Positions 54,198-63,881 of a stretch of DNA of 64,000 bases are shown here, in pieces. Source of the DNA: CAYMQB01 sp964392665 (GTDB taxonomy: Bacteria; Hydrothermota; E44-bin80). The translations under genes were made by a program, and so were the position numbers. Every line of letters starts with the position of its first letter. Within the stretch, counting starts at the first letter, position 1. The stretch spans positions 1 through 64,000 of the forward strand of contig CAYMQB010000006.1 in NCBI GenBank assembly GCA_964392665.1, read 5' to 3'. The notes beneath the pieces are model-generated. The model saw only the letters and a program-made list of their open reading frames with translations, did not search any database and had not been told where the DNA came from.

Positions 54198-55433
54198 ATG
54201 ATACTTTACAGATATTTCGTCAGAGAACATTTCATCCCCTTTTTTCTTGCACTTATGGTTCTAACCTTTGTCCTTATAATGAACAGAGTCTTCGAACTAG
54301 TTAATAACATCGTTGGCAAAGGGCTGAGCCCGTATATTGTACTAAAAGTTTTTTTACTCAGTCTTCCATTCATCATTGCGCTTACAGTACCGATGGCTGT
54401 GTTGGTTTCGGTGATTACCGTATTCGGGAGAATGAGTCAGGATTTCGAAATCATTGCTCTGAAAACAGGGGGAATCAATCTCTACAGGTTAATTCTTCCT
54501 GTTCTAATTGCCGTTATTTTGGTAAGCATGGGGATGGTATACTTCAATAATCATATTCTACCCGAGTCGAATCATACGGTTAAAAACCTTCTTATAGACA
54601 TAAATGAGAAGAGGCCGTCATTAAGACTGAAAGAGGGAATTTTTACAAAGCCATTTAAAGGTTATGACATATACATAAGGAAGATAGACCACAGGGAATC
54701 GATTCTCCTTGATATCCTAATTTATGAAACAAGTAAAGGACAGGTCAGGAAGGTTGTAACTGCAAATACAGGGAGGATGGAAACCTTCAAGGAAAAAGTA
54801 GTTCTAACTCTCATTGATGGAGAAATGCACGAAATTGACGAAAAAGATGCAAGTCATTATAGAAAACTTGCATTCGAGAAACATACAATTACATTTCCGT
54901 TGAATGATGAATTTGTGGAAAAGGAGAGGGAGTTCAGGAGCGATAGGGAGTTGAGTGCAAAAGCAATGAGAGAAAGAATTTCAGATATTGATGAAGAAAT
55001 AAGGAGATTAAAGAACAGTAAATCACCGCAGAAGGATATCGAGAGAAGAATTAAGATAAAGAGAAAGGAAGTAAGTAGATACGCAGTCGAGATACAGAAA
55101 AAGTACTCTATTCCTTTTGCCAGCGTTGTGTTTCTTTTCCTCGGGATTCCTCTTGGGATAAAGACAAGGAAAGGAGGAGTTGCCGTAGCCACAGGGGTAA
55201 GTATTTTGTTTTTCGTTATATACTATATTTTTCTTGTGGGGGGGGAGGAACTCGCAGATAGAGGATTAATGTCGCCGTTCCTGGGAATGTGGATGGGAAA
55301 TATCTTCTTCCTCGTGGTCGGGTTTTTTCTTACCCAAAGGAGTGTCTACGAGAATAGCTTTGGGTGGTTTTTAAAGATTTTCAAGATTCGAAGACGCCAC
55401 GGAGAGACTGCAGAAAGTAGAAGAAAAAGATGA
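54198..55433 (+). CDS. LptF/LptG-family lipopolysaccharide export permease (first of pair)
   Basis: About 411 residues. Three transmembrane helices at the N-terminus (about 12-35, 52-75, 95-118), a periplasmic jellyroll-like region with a charged helical insertion (about 235-300), then three more helices at the C-terminus. FAIKTGGINLYRL-type (here ALKTGGINLYRLILP) and VPMAVLVSVI are YjgP/YjgQ hallmarks. With LptB it extracts lipopolysaccharide or a similar glycolipid. TTG 54195 and ATG 54198 are adjacent; ATG is favoured. It overlaps the next gene by 4 nt. F or G identity is not assigned. Confidence 0.88.
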   Translation: MILYRYFVREHFIPFFLALMVLTFVLIMNRVFELVNNIVGKGLSPYIVLKVFLLSLPFIIALTVPMAVLVSVITVFGRMSQDFEIIALKTGGINLYRLILPVLIAVILVSMGMVYFNNHILPESNHTVKNLLIDINEKRPSLRLKEGIFTKPFKGYDIYIRKIDHRESILLDILIYETSKGQVRKVVTANTGRMETFKEKVVLTLIDGEMHEIDEKDASHYRKLAFEKHTITFPLNDEFVEKEREFRSDRELSAKAMRERISDIDEEIRRLKNSKSPQKDIERRIKIKRKEVSRYAVEIQKKYSIPFASVVFLFLGIPLGIKTRKGGVAVATGVSILFFVIYYIFLVGGEELADRGLMSPFLGMWMGNIFFLVVGFFLTQRSVYENSFGWFLKIFKIRRRHGETAESRRKR

Positions 55434-56512
55434 AAATACTCGACAAACTTCTACTAGTGGATTTTCTGAAAGCACTTTTGTTTATTCTTATCGCTTTTGT
55501 GTTTATTTTTGTTATCGTTGACCTTTTCGATGATCTGGCGAGATTTATTGAAAAAAAAGTTTTGATATTCGACATTTTTATGTACTATGCATATCAAATG
55601 CCTTCGATTGCTGTGCTTGTTTTTCCTGTTGCAGCCTTGCTTTCTCTGTTTTTCTCGCTTGGCCTTATGGCGAAGAATTATGAGATACTTGCGTTAAAAG
55701 CAAATGGTATAACACTCTACAGGATTTTTTTCACCTATCTGGTTGCCGGTTTGATGATGAGTTTGTTTATAATATTCATTAATGAGACACTTGTTCCGTA
55801 TGCCAACGAAAAGGTAAGGTTGCAAAAGAGAATAAAGATAAACAAACTGCCAGCAATAGATTATCATTATCAGAATGATCTTAAATACCTTGGGGAAGGT
55901 GGATATACTTATTCAATAAAAACATATGAAGGTAAAAAAAAGGAAATGAGAAGGATTATTATTCTGAAATTCGATGAGCACCACAGAGTCGTGAGGAGGA
56001 TCGATGCGAAGAGTGGTATTTGGAATGACGGTGTCTGGGAACTTAAAGACGGATATGTTCGAGTTTTTACTGACAGTCTTGGTCAGAGGGTAACGGCGTT
56101 TAAAAGTAGGCAGTTCTCCGAATTAAAGGAGAAGCCCAGTGATTTTTCTAAGAGAGTGAAATCGCTTGAAGAAATGAAGTATTCGGAGGTTAAAGATTAT
56201 GTGAGGAGATTAAGGAAGAGCGGAAAAGATCCGTCAATAGCCCTTTTGGAATTATATACAAAAATTTCTTTTCCTTTTGTTACTTTCATTATTATCTTCC
56301 TGGGTGCTCCGCTTTCTGCAGATACGAGGAGGAGTGGTATTGCACTTGGGTTCGGACTTTCTCTGCTCATTAGTTTTGTTTATTGGGGTTCCTTGCAGAT
56401 TTCTAAAGCCTATGGCATAAAAGGGGATGTTACACCATCTCTTGCTGCGTGGCTTCCAAACATTCTATTTGCGGTAATCGGTGTTTTTTTGATTGTCAGG
56501 ATAAAAAAGTAG
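55430..56512 (+). CDS. LptF/LptG-family lipopolysaccharide export permease (second of pair)
   Basis: 360 residues, the usual length. N-terminal helices (about 8-30, 50-73, 95-118) with ALKANGITLYRIFF, a central periplasmic domain, and C-terminal helices including FPFVTFIIIFLGAPLSA. It forms a heterodimer with the preceding protein in the inner membrane. Start ATG overlaps the preceding stop (ATGA), so expression is coupled. The pair is direct evidence for an outer membrane built with a lipopolysaccharide-like lipid. Confidence 0.9.
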   Translation: MKILDKLLLVDFLKALLFILIAFVFIFVIVDLFDDLARFIEKKVLIFDIFMYYAYQMPSIAVLVFPVAALLSLFFSLGLMAKNYEILALKANGITLYRIFFTYLVAGLMMSLFIIFINETLVPYANEKVRLQKRIKINKLPAIDYHYQNDLKYLGEGGYTYSIKTYEGKKKEMRRIIILKFDEHHRVVRRIDAKSGIWNDGVWELKDGYVRVFTDSLGQRVTAFKSRQFSELKEKPSDFSKRVKSLEEMKYSEVKDYVRRLRKSGKDPSIALLELYTKISFPFVTFIIIFLGAPLSADTRRSGIALGFGLSLLISFVYWGSLQISKAYGIKGDVTPSLAAWLPNILFAVIGVFLIVRIKK

Positions 56513-56562
56513 TATTGATGAATATTGAAAGATCAGATAAGCAAACATATGAGTTAACTTAA

Positions 56563-57519
56563 ATGTTAAAATTCGGGAACTCTGAACTCGCAAATGGTTT
56601 GGTACTTGCCCCGCTTGCCGGTTTTACCGATTCAAGTTTTAGAAAGCTGTGTAAATCTTTTGGTGCAGAACTGGTTTTTTCTGAAATGGCTTCTGATGAA
56701 GGGGTGAGGAGGAGGATCAAGAAAACCCTTGATTATATACTTTTCGACGATGAGGAAAGACCTATTGGTATTCAACTTTTCGGTTCGAAGATAGAATCTA
56801 TGAAAGAAGCAGCAGTGATAATCGAGAAGGAATTACACCCGGAGGTAATCGATATTAATCTCGGGTGCCCTGTAAAAAAGGTTACAAAAACAGGCGCTGG
56901 GGCAGCTCTATTGCAAGATAAGAAGAAAATGCAGAAAATGGTTTGCTCGATTGTAAAAGCTGTAAATACTCCTATTTCGACAAAAATAAGATTGGGATGG
57001 AAAAGTGATGATTCACTTGAGTTATCGAAGATGCTCGAAGATTGTGGAATAAGTTTTATTACCATTCATTCAAGGAGAGCTATCGATGACTACAGTAAGA
57101 AAGCAGATTGGACGGTTTTCGAGAAAATTAAGAATAATACTTCAATTCCCATAATAGCAAACGGAGATATTTGGAAACCTGAAGATGCGGTATTTCTAAT
57201 TTCCGAGATCGGAGTTGATGCTGTTATGGTTGGTAGAGGAGCGCTTGGCAGACCCTGGGTTTTTAAGAAACTTAAAGATTATATGAACAACGGAAAATTA
57301 GAGAATAATATGAGTAGGAAAGATAGAATAGATATACTTCTGAAGCATATTGAAATGATGAGACAGCGAATGGGTGAAGAAAAAACGGCACGGAGAATAA
57401 AGGGGCAGATCGGTTATTACCTTAAAGGTATGGGGGAAACCAGAAGAGCAAAACAGCAAATTCTGACAGCAAATAGGTTAAGCAGCATAGTAGATCTTCT
57501 CGAAGGAATGAAAAAATGA
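56563..57519 (+). CDS. dusB: tRNA-dihydrouridine synthase (DusB-like)
   Basis: 318 residues. FMN-binding TIM barrel opening with LAPLAGFTDSSFRKLC; catalytic Cys in INLGCPVKKVTKTGAGAALL; then IHSRRAIDDYSKKADW, PIIANGDIW and VMVGRGALGRPW. These match the DusB branch. It reduces uridine in the tRNA D-loop. It lies 50 nt after the second permease; a weak TTGAAA/TATGAG pair in that gap might be a minor promoter. Confidence 0.92.
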   Translation: MLKFGNSELANGLVLAPLAGFTDSSFRKLCKSFGAELVFSEMASDEGVRRRIKKTLDYILFDDEERPIGIQLFGSKIESMKEAAVIIEKELHPEVIDINLGCPVKKVTKTGAGAALLQDKKKMQKMVCSIVKAVNTPISTKIRLGWKSDDSLELSKMLEDCGISFITIHSRRAIDDYSKKADWTVFEKIKNNTSIPIIANGDIWKPEDAVFLISEIGVDAVMVGRGALGRPWVFKKLKDYMNNGKLENNMSRKDRIDILLKHIEMMRQRMGEEKTARRIKGQIGYYLKGMGETRRAKQQILTANRLSSIVDLLEGMKK

Positions 57520-57570
57520 AAATCGTATGTTTTTCTTGTAAATATCCAACAAATATGTTAAGAGCGTAAT

Positions 57571-58788
57571 ATGAAATATGCAAAAAAGGGAACAGTGAAA
57601 ATCTTTGTTGGTATATTATGTTTGCTCGTTCTATATTGCTCGCGCGAACGTGTTTCGAATCCAGTTTCAGATACGGAGATAAAAGAGCTAAAGATAACCT
57701 GTAAAGATGTTTTGAAAAGCGGAGAGAATATCGATTACGTTCTTCAAACAATGAATATGGGTAGTAACGAACGATATGGTATTACGGAGAGTTTGAAGGA
57801 GTATCTTGATGTAAAAGCCTGTATGCCCGGTGATTCTGTTTTAGTGTCCAAGAATCTTTCAGGTGAATTTTCTAAACTTGAATATGTAAAAAGCCGTTTT
57901 TTAAGATTCAATGTAACGAAAAAGGACACAGCGTATCATACAGAGAAAATCGAATTAAAGCCTTCTATTGCGATATCGAATATCAGTAGTACAATATCAG
58001 GGAGTCTCTACGAGTCAATTGTTAAGTTAGGGTATTCTCCTGAACTTGTTTTTGATTATGCGGATATCTTTGCCTGGGTAATCGATTTTTTAACAGAGGT
58101 TCAAAACGGTGATACTTTCGATATTTTGGTTGAAAAACAATACTTGAGTAATAGATATGTCGGGAACGGCAAGATAATAGCGGCGTTTTACAAAGGGCAG
58201 ATAGGACAGTATTTCGCATTTTATTTCAAGGATACTGAAGAAAAAGAGGATTATTACGATGAGAAAGGCAATTCTCTCAGAAAGCAACTGCTTAAGACAC
58301 CCCTGCAGTATAGAAGGATTAGTTCCTACTTTTCGTTGGCAAGATTACACCCAATACTGAAGATACGAAGACCACACTATGGCGTGGATTTTGCAGCTCC
58401 TCGGGGGACACCTGTTTGTTCTGTGGGTGATGGTCACATACTTTTTGCCGGTCGGAAAGGCGGATATGGAAAACTAATAGTTGTGAATCATCCTAATAGT
58501 TTTATAACATACTATGGGCATCTCTCAAGGATTAATAAGGGGATTGTGAAGGGCGCAAAAGTAAAACAGGGGCAGGTAATTGGGAATGTTGGTTCCACGG
58601 GTCTTTCGACCGGTCCGCACCTGCATTTCGGGATCAAGAAATCCGGAAGGTGGGTAAATCCGCTTAAAATTGACTTGCCTCCGGCGGAACCAATCAACGA
58701 GAAATACAGAAAAATTTATTTAGAAGAGATGAGTACAATAAAACAGGCAGTGTTCGGAAAAACTCTGAGATCGGACCGGGAAATTTAA
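57571..58788 (+). CDS. M23-family peptidoglycan endopeptidase
   Basis: 405 residues. A hydrophobic N-terminal export segment ends near LYCS, which could be a lipoprotein signal though Tyr before Cys is unusual. The middle region (about 40-250) fits the OapA/LysM-like N-domain of this group. The M23 domain (about 265-375) has zinc ligands HYGVDFA (H and D) and HLHFG. It probably cuts peptide cross-links in the wall. It follows dusB by 51 nt. Confidence 0.9.
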   Translation: MKYAKKGTVKIFVGILCLLVLYCSRERVSNPVSDTEIKELKITCKDVLKSGENIDYVLQTMNMGSNERYGITESLKEYLDVKACMPGDSVLVSKNLSGEFSKLEYVKSRFLRFNVTKKDTAYHTEKIELKPSIAISNISSTISGSLYESIVKLGYSPELVFDYADIFAWVIDFLTEVQNGDTFDILVEKQYLSNRYVGNGKIIAAFYKGQIGQYFAFYFKDTEEKEDYYDEKGNSLRKQLLKTPLQYRRISSYFSLARLHPILKIRRPHYGVDFAAPRGTPVCSVGDGHILFAGRKGGYGKLIVVNHPNSFITYYGHLSRINKGIVKGAKVKQGQVIGNVGSTGLSTGPHLHFGIKKSGRWVNPLKIDLPPAEPINEKYRKIYLEEMSTIKQAVFGKTLRSDREI

Positions 58789-58912
58789 GATAGCTGTTGA
58801 CGAATGTAAGGCACGTCAGAATGGTGCAATGGTAAGAGAATGATTTGCGCACAGCATTCGATAAGTATTTTTTTGTGTTGATTGATATAGCGAAATCAGA
58901 GGTAATACTTTT

Positions 58913-60952
58913 TTACAAATCCCGAGATATTGTTAAACTGCTTTTCTCAGATTGGAGAATCTGTTCAAAGAATTTTTTTACAGTGTCATAATCATAGGCA
59001 GGTATTGTTGTTTTAATGATAGAGAAATGCTTATTTATGACAATGTTTTCACCATCCTTAAGACAGGATAATGAATAGTTACCGAAATCGTATGATATTT
59101 CCACAGGTTCTATATTTGTATTGATGTTGCAAGTTTTTCCTGTTTTAAACTTCACAATTTCGATGACGGTTTTAGGATAGTCAAAACAGATTGCATGTGA
59201 ACGAGTTTCCCTTGTGAGCACGTCTACTATTGTGTTTCGCAGGATGTTTGGAGACAGCACAGAGAAATCCTTTACTTTCTGAATAGTGGATGGAAAATGA
59301 AATCGGTAAGCTATTACTAAAGGCTGCGAAAGATCAAAGAGTCCTGAGACAGAGTAGTCTTCAAGTATAGCACCCGTGCAGAGCCGTGAAAGTTTCTTTT
59401 CGATGAATTCTCTTTTTTCGGTTTCGCTCTGTTGCCGTAATATTGTGCGGGTAAGGATGGCTTCCTGTCCTGTTTTCGTGCTTTTCATAACACAGGAAAA
59501 AGTTTTATCTCCACTGATATCGACTTCGCATTCTCGAATGGTTTGGTTCGCTCTTGCTGAAGAAGATGGAATGGTGAGTAGTTTGCTTTCGTTTTCCTTT
59601 ATTAGCAGTGCCCGTGTATTTTCCAGGTACCATGGAATTTGACAGAATGGGGTTGCTCGAGATGTAGGGTCAAACAACACAAAATCATCCGCGGTGGTGT
59701 AATCCTTGTCTCCTTTAACCACAAAGTTTTTATAGCCCTTTACGTCTGTGAAGTAAGTGGCTGGAACTGCAACTATCATATGATTGAACTGCTGACCGGA
59801 CACGAAACCCTCCACGATTTTACCCGAAGAAGCGGTTCGAGAAAGAACAGGAAATGCATCGATTCCTATTTCTTTTAACATTGTGATAAGAAGGAAAGCT
59901 TTATCCTTGCAGTCACCGTATTTATTCGTGAAGACCTTGATTGGTTTGTGAGGGATAACCCTTCCCCTCTTGATTTCAATAGCAACATAACGGATTTTGG
60001 ATTGTACACAGTCGTAAATGCTTTGTATTTTTTCCTGTTCAGAAGTAATATCGGCTGTAAGTTCATTGACCTTTGACTTGATAGCCTTGTCTTGCTTTAT
60101 ATCTTTCTTGAGCATCTGCCAGTAATGTTTACCGAGTATTTCCCATGAGTCTCCTTCTATTGTTGCTGTGACTCCATAGAGGGAAAGCGCAGAGAGTGAA
60201 AAGTAGATTTTGCTTGTTATTTCAGAAGAGGGTGGCATAAAAGGTTCGGGTTTGAGAGGAGGCGTATCCTTTGCCTTGAATATCGCTTTTACTTTTGCTG
60301 CCGGATGTGATATGGATTTGTCTATAGGGAAATCTTTTCTTGCTGCCAACAGGAAACGGTACTTAAGAAAATCCGGTACCTCAAGTGTAATTCTTGAAAG
60401 CAAAATAGGTACCTCCCCCTGGAATGTCCAGGATGGGGCAAAAGGTGATTTATATAGAATGGAATAGGAGTATTCGATTACAGAACCCTTTTCTACTCCA
60501 GGCATAGCGAAAACCTTTGATTTTGAATCCGCATAGAGTACATAATCAGGGAAAAGCGTTTTTTCATGTATATCAGTGGGTTGCAATTCGATAACTGTAT
60601 TGTCCTTTTTGATTGTTCTTCCTTTTATATTGTGAACCTCATTTCCTTCATCAAATGGGATTTCAATGTTTGCGTATCTTAAGCCTGCTTCATTCAGAAT
60701 CCTGACAATGACATGCCTCGTGAAGATAAATTTTCCGGTAACATTGAATTCTCCGTCGTCGAGAAGAAATACTGCACTTGCGTCTGGATAATCTTTTTGT
60801 TCCGGGAGATTTTCCAAATCCAATTGTTCCCATTCGACCTTCTTGAAGTGGGTACTTCTCGTGGAAGAACAGTCAAGACTGAGCATGAAGAATACTGCAA
60901 GGAGCATATAAAAAATGATTTTGTAAAGGTAACGAAAGAGAGAGTTTATCAT
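58913..60952 (-). CDS. DUF3857/transglutaminase-like lipoprotein
   Basis: 679 residues. A lipoprotein signal ends LSLDC (Cys 28). A DUF3857 domain (about 60-220) is followed by a transglutaminase-like fold with Cys in KYGDCKDKAFLL, His in FNHMIVAVP and Asp in VLFDPTSR; the catalytic triad is complete. A C-terminal beta-rich region follows. Proteins of this layout are frequent in Bacteroidota and relatives and are surface or periplasmic; substrate unknown. GGAGGG precedes the ATG, and a promoter lies about 100 nt upstream. Confidence 0.88.
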   Translation of the reverse strand: MINSLFRYLYKIIFYMLLAVFFMLSLDCSSTRSTHFKKVEWEQLDLENLPEQKDYPDASAVFLLDDGEFNVTGKFIFTRHVIVRILNEAGLRYANIEIPFDEGNEVHNIKGRTIKKDNTVIELQPTDIHEKTLFPDYVLYADSKSKVFAMPGVEKGSVIEYSYSILYKSPFAPSWTFQGEVPILLSRITLEVPDFLKYRFLLAARKDFPIDKSISHPAAKVKAIFKAKDTPPLKPEPFMPPSSEITSKIYFSLSALSLYGVTATIEGDSWEILGKHYWQMLKKDIKQDKAIKSKVNELTADITSEQEKIQSIYDCVQSKIRYVAIEIKRGRVIPHKPIKVFTNKYGDCKDKAFLLITMLKEIGIDAFPVLSRTASSGKIVEGFVSGQQFNHMIVAVPATYFTDVKGYKNFVVKGDKDYTTADDFVLFDPTSRATPFCQIPWYLENTRALLIKENESKLLTIPSSSARANQTIRECEVDISGDKTFSCVMKSTKTGQEAILTRTILRQQSETEKREFIEKKLSRLCTGAILEDYSVSGLFDLSQPLVIAYRFHFPSTIQKVKDFSVLSPNILRNTIVDVLTRETRSHAICFDYPKTVIEIVKFKTGKTCNINTNIEPVEISYDFGNYSLSCLKDGENIVINKHFSIIKTTIPAYDYDTVKKFFEQILQSEKSSLTISRDL

Positions 60953-61058
60953 TTTGCCCTCCGAAAGTTAATTTTTTCGTTATGGCTTATTATCACCTAA
61001 TTCACAAGTATGACAATTTACAATGTCAATGTAGTATTATTACAAGACTATGATTCAA

Positions 61059-61087
61059 TATATACTGTAGTATCAGCTATTTGTCAA
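61059..61087 (-). promoter_or_regulatory. Promoter of the DUF3857 gene
   Basis: On the minus strand TTGACA (61087-61082), 17-nt spacer, TATATA (61064-61059). The predicted start near 61052 gives a 100-nt leader to 60952. It diverges from the + strand promoter at 61245, with a tandem repeat between them. Confidence 0.7.
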
Positions 61088-61099
61088 GCAAAATTGATT

Positions 61100-61133
61100 A
61101 AAGGCGTATTGGGGTCAAAGGCGTATTACGGTC
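61100..61133. repeat. Two tandem 17-bp repeats between divergent promoters
   Basis: AAAGGCGTATTGGGGTC (61100-61116) is followed directly by AAAGGCGTATTACGGTC (61117-61133), two differences in 17. It sits just upstream of the minus-strand -35 box and 110 nt before the plus-strand one. This is a position where an activator or repressor site is common. The remainder of the 430-bp gap 60953-61382 is AT-rich and holds only the two promoters. Confidence 0.6.
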
Positions 61134-61244
61134 ATATCTGCGGAAGCAGGTATCCACAATAGATTCCATCTTTTCATTTTTCTAATTTCCTTTTTTGTTT
61201 CAACTCTTATATTCTTCCAATCCCTGTTAATTTTGTCTTTTTCC

Positions 61245-61273
61245 TTGACAGGGAATTATGATCATTGTATATA
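61245..61273 (+). promoter_or_regulatory. Promoter of the radical SAM gene
   Basis: TTGACA (61245-61250), 17-nt spacer, TATATA (61268-61273); a perfect TATAAT also occurs 2 nt later (61270-61275) at spacing 19. The leader to the ATG at 61383 is about 100 nt, Ade-rich, and shows no clear SD. Confidence 0.65.
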
Positions 61274-61382
61274 ATAAATAGTCAGTCGGAGAAACAGGAA
61301 AGATGGAAGATTTGAAGAAAACTAAAAAAACCAAATAAACCAAATAAACTAAGTAATCTGCGAAAATCAGCATGTAAAAATA

Positions 61383-62708
61383 ATGAAAAAAGTTCTCCTT
61401 ATCAATCCCTGGATTTATGATTTTTCTGCATTCGACTTCTGGCTAAAACCACTTGGTTTACTATACATCGCAAGTTTTCTTGAAAAGAAGGGTTTCGATG
61501 TGAGTTTTTTGGATTGTCTTGACCGTTTCCATCCTTCTATGATTAAGAATGGCATTGAACCTACTAATAGAGGATATGGCACTGGCAGGTTCTATGAAGA
61601 AGAGATTGCTAAACCTGAAGAACTGAAAAGCATTCGGAGGAAATACAAAAGATTTGGCATTCCCTATTCCATTGTTAAGAGGAAATTGAAAGAGATGAAG
61701 GATATCGATGCAGTTGTTATTACTTCCATTATGACCTATTGGTACTCGGGTGTATTTGAGATAATAAAACTTGCGAGAGAAGAGCTACCAGGAGCAAAAA
61801 TTATTCTTGGAGGTATCTATCCCACACTCTTGACAGAACATGCGAGAAATAAGAGTGGGGCAGATGCGGTCATCCGTGGTTTGAATATTCATCCTCTGGC
61901 TGATGAGTTGGGAGATAGTGAAGAAAGTGAGTTTATTGCAGAAGAATTCTTCAATACTTCTTCTCCTGCATATCATCTTTATGATAGGCTTCCTTATGTT
62001 TCAATGGTGACCTCTTTAGGTTGTCCATTCCACTGCACTTATTGTGTCTCTAATTTGCTTACGCCTGAATTTTTCCCTGTTAAGAAGGAGAAAATCTTGA
62101 GCGAAATTGATATTTATGTGAACAAATTAAAGGTGAAAGATATTGCATTCTACGATGATGCAATGCTCTTTAATGCTGAAAAGCACTTTCTGCCTTTGTT
62201 CGAGGAAGTATTTAAAAGACAATATGCAGTTAGATTTCATACACCTAATGGTCTCAATGCGAGATTTATAACAGAAGAAGTGGCTCTAATGCTTTACAGA
62301 TGCAATTTTCAGACAATCAGAATAGGATTTGAGAGCAGTCAGAGGGAGTTTCAGAAGCAGACAGGTGGTAAGGTAACAGAGGGAGAGGTCGAATGTGCAG
62401 TTTCAAACCTTCTTAAGGCTGGTGTTCCGAAGAAGAATGTTGGTATTTACATAATGGCAGGAAGAATGGATGAGAAAATAGACGATGTTATGAAAACAAT
62501 GGAATTCATTCAACATCTTGGAACGAAGGTTTTTGTCAGTGAATATTCACCTGTTCCCGGTTCTGCGGATTTCCAAAGATTTGGAAATTTTGAAGGTTTA
62601 GACGCACTCTGGCAGAACAATTCCATTGCGTTCTTGAGAAACGGTTGGAGTTTTGGGGATATGCAGAGAATCAAGGATATGAAGAATAGAATAAATAAGG
62701 CGATATGA
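61383..62708 (+). CDS. B12-binding-domain radical SAM protein
   Basis: 441 residues. The N-terminal half (about 1-185) is a cobalamin-binding-like Rossmann domain (VLLINPW at the start, KPLGLLYIASFLEKKGFDVSFLD, AKIILGGIYPTLL). The radical SAM core follows with CPFHCTYC (CX3CX2C) holding the 4Fe-4S cluster, then FYDDAMLFN and IRIGFESSQ. Such proteins do methylations and other radical reactions; the substrate cannot be told. The usual DxHxxG cobalamin motif is not visible. It has its own promoter and stands alone. Confidence 0.9.
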   Translation: MKKVLLINPWIYDFSAFDFWLKPLGLLYIASFLEKKGFDVSFLDCLDRFHPSMIKNGIEPTNRGYGTGRFYEEEIAKPEELKSIRRKYKRFGIPYSIVKRKLKEMKDIDAVVITSIMTYWYSGVFEIIKLAREELPGAKIILGGIYPTLLTEHARNKSGADAVIRGLNIHPLADELGDSEESEFIAEEFFNTSSPAYHLYDRLPYVSMVTSLGCPFHCTYCVSNLLTPEFFPVKKEKILSEIDIYVNKLKVKDIAFYDDAMLFNAEKHFLPLFEEVFKRQYAVRFHTPNGLNARFITEEVALMLYRCNFQTIRIGFESSQREFQKQTGGKVTEGEVECAVSNLLKAGVPKKNVGIYIMAGRMDEKIDDVMKTMEFIQHLGTKVFVSEYSPVPGSADFQRFGNFEGLDALWQNNSIAFLRNGWSFGDMQRIKDMKNRINKAI

Positions 62709-62883
62709 AATGCACGAGTTATTTATTGAGTGAGTTTTTCTGGAAATACCAATTTTTAAGAGACTACTGCAATTCTTCAAATGAATAGAATTCATTAATC
62801 CGGATAAGGTATTCCTTCAAAGTGCTTAATACTCGCTGTGTATCCGCATTCCCTTCTTCTTATGGGTTTTATAATCTGTTAAT

Positions 62884-63837
62884 TCATACGACAATGTGCT
62901 CCGGTGTTTTTCCTTCTAAAACATCGATAATACTCTGTGCTGACATCTGAGCCATTTTTTCTCTCGTTTCGTGGGAAGCACTACCGATATGTGGTGTTAA
63001 GACAACATTGTTGAGGCTCAACAATGTCTTGTTGACGGCAGGCTCCTTTTCATACACATCAAGACCAGCTCCTGCTATCTGTTTTTTCTTAAGGGCATTT
63101 GCAAGGGTTTTTTCATCGACAACAGAACCCCGTGAAGTGTTTATCATAATCGCTGTTTTCCTCATCAATGCAATCTCTTTCGCTCCGATTAGATGATATG
63201 TCTTTTTTGTCAAAGGTAAGTGGAGTGAGATAAAATCCGATTCTGCGAGAAGCTTCGTCAGTGTGACTTTTTTTGCTTTAAGTTGTTTTTCCATCAAGAT
63301 GTTCTTACTACGGCTGAAATAAAGAACTCTCATATTAAATCCTCTTGACCTTAAGGCTACGGCGGTTCCTATACGACCGCTTCCGACTATGCCAAGTGTT
63401 TTCCCGTGAATATCATAGCCCAGCAGTAGTGTTGGCTGCCAGCCTTTGAATTTTTTACGTCTCATAATTTTATCACCATCGGGGATTCTTCTTGCTGTTG
63501 CAAACAGCAGTGCCCAGGCAAGATCTGCTGTAGTTTCCGTTAAGACATCAGGGGTATTGGTCACTGTGATGTTTCTTCTTGTTGCTTCTGTGATGTCTAT
63601 ATTATCGTATCCAACCGCATAGTTCGCAATAACCTTCAGGTTTCTTGATGCATCCATCACATCCTTGTCGATTCTATCGTTTAACAACGAAAGGATTGCG
63701 TCCACATCTTTTGTCTTTTTAATAATTTCCTTTTTCGTTAACTGTCTACCTTTTTCGTTAATTCGAAGCTGGAAGTGATTCTTCAGCATTTTGATTGCCA
63801 CTTCAGGGATTCTTCTTGTTATAAAGATTTTTTTCAT
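62884..63837 (-). CDS. D-isomer-specific 2-hydroxyacid dehydrogenase (glyoxylate/hydroxypyruvate reductase-like)
   Basis: 317 residues. NAD-binding motif GIVGSGRIGTAVALRSRGF (about 147-165). The catalytic Arg is in NTSRGSVVDE, Glu in GLDVYEKEP, and His in LTPHIGSAS. The N-terminal part has NYAVGYDNIDITEATRR, typical of the GyaR/hydroxypyruvate reductase group; phosphoglycerate dehydrogenase is less likely as there is no ACT domain. The 62709-62883 gap to the convergent gene holds no clear terminator. Confidence 0.9.
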   Translation of the reverse strand: MKKIFITRRIPEVAIKMLKNHFQLRINEKGRQLTKKEIIKKTKDVDAILSLLNDRIDKDVMDASRNLKVIANYAVGYDNIDITEATRRNITVTNTPDVLTETTADLAWALLFATARRIPDGDKIMRRKKFKGWQPTLLLGYDIHGKTLGIVGSGRIGTAVALRSRGFNMRVLYFSRSKNILMEKQLKAKKVTLTKLLAESDFISLHLPLTKKTYHLIGAKEIALMRKTAIMINTSRGSVVDEKTLANALKKKQIAGAGLDVYEKEPAVNKTLLSLNNVVLTPHIGSASHETREKMAQMSAQSIIDVLEGKTPEHIVV

Positions 63838-63881
63838 TTGAAACTAATAAAACTAATCCAACTAATTCAACAGCTCAATTG

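Noticed and set aside
56525..56563. Possible second leaderless promoter (TTGAAA-17-TATGAG) before dusB
   Set aside because: The -10 matches only four of six bases and the gene can be read from the upstream permease transcript.
62797..62881. Minus-strand 28-residue open stretch (IIKPIRRRECGYT...) downstream of the dehydrogenase, faintly NrdR-like
   Set aside because: No start codon and no second CxxC; too short to call.
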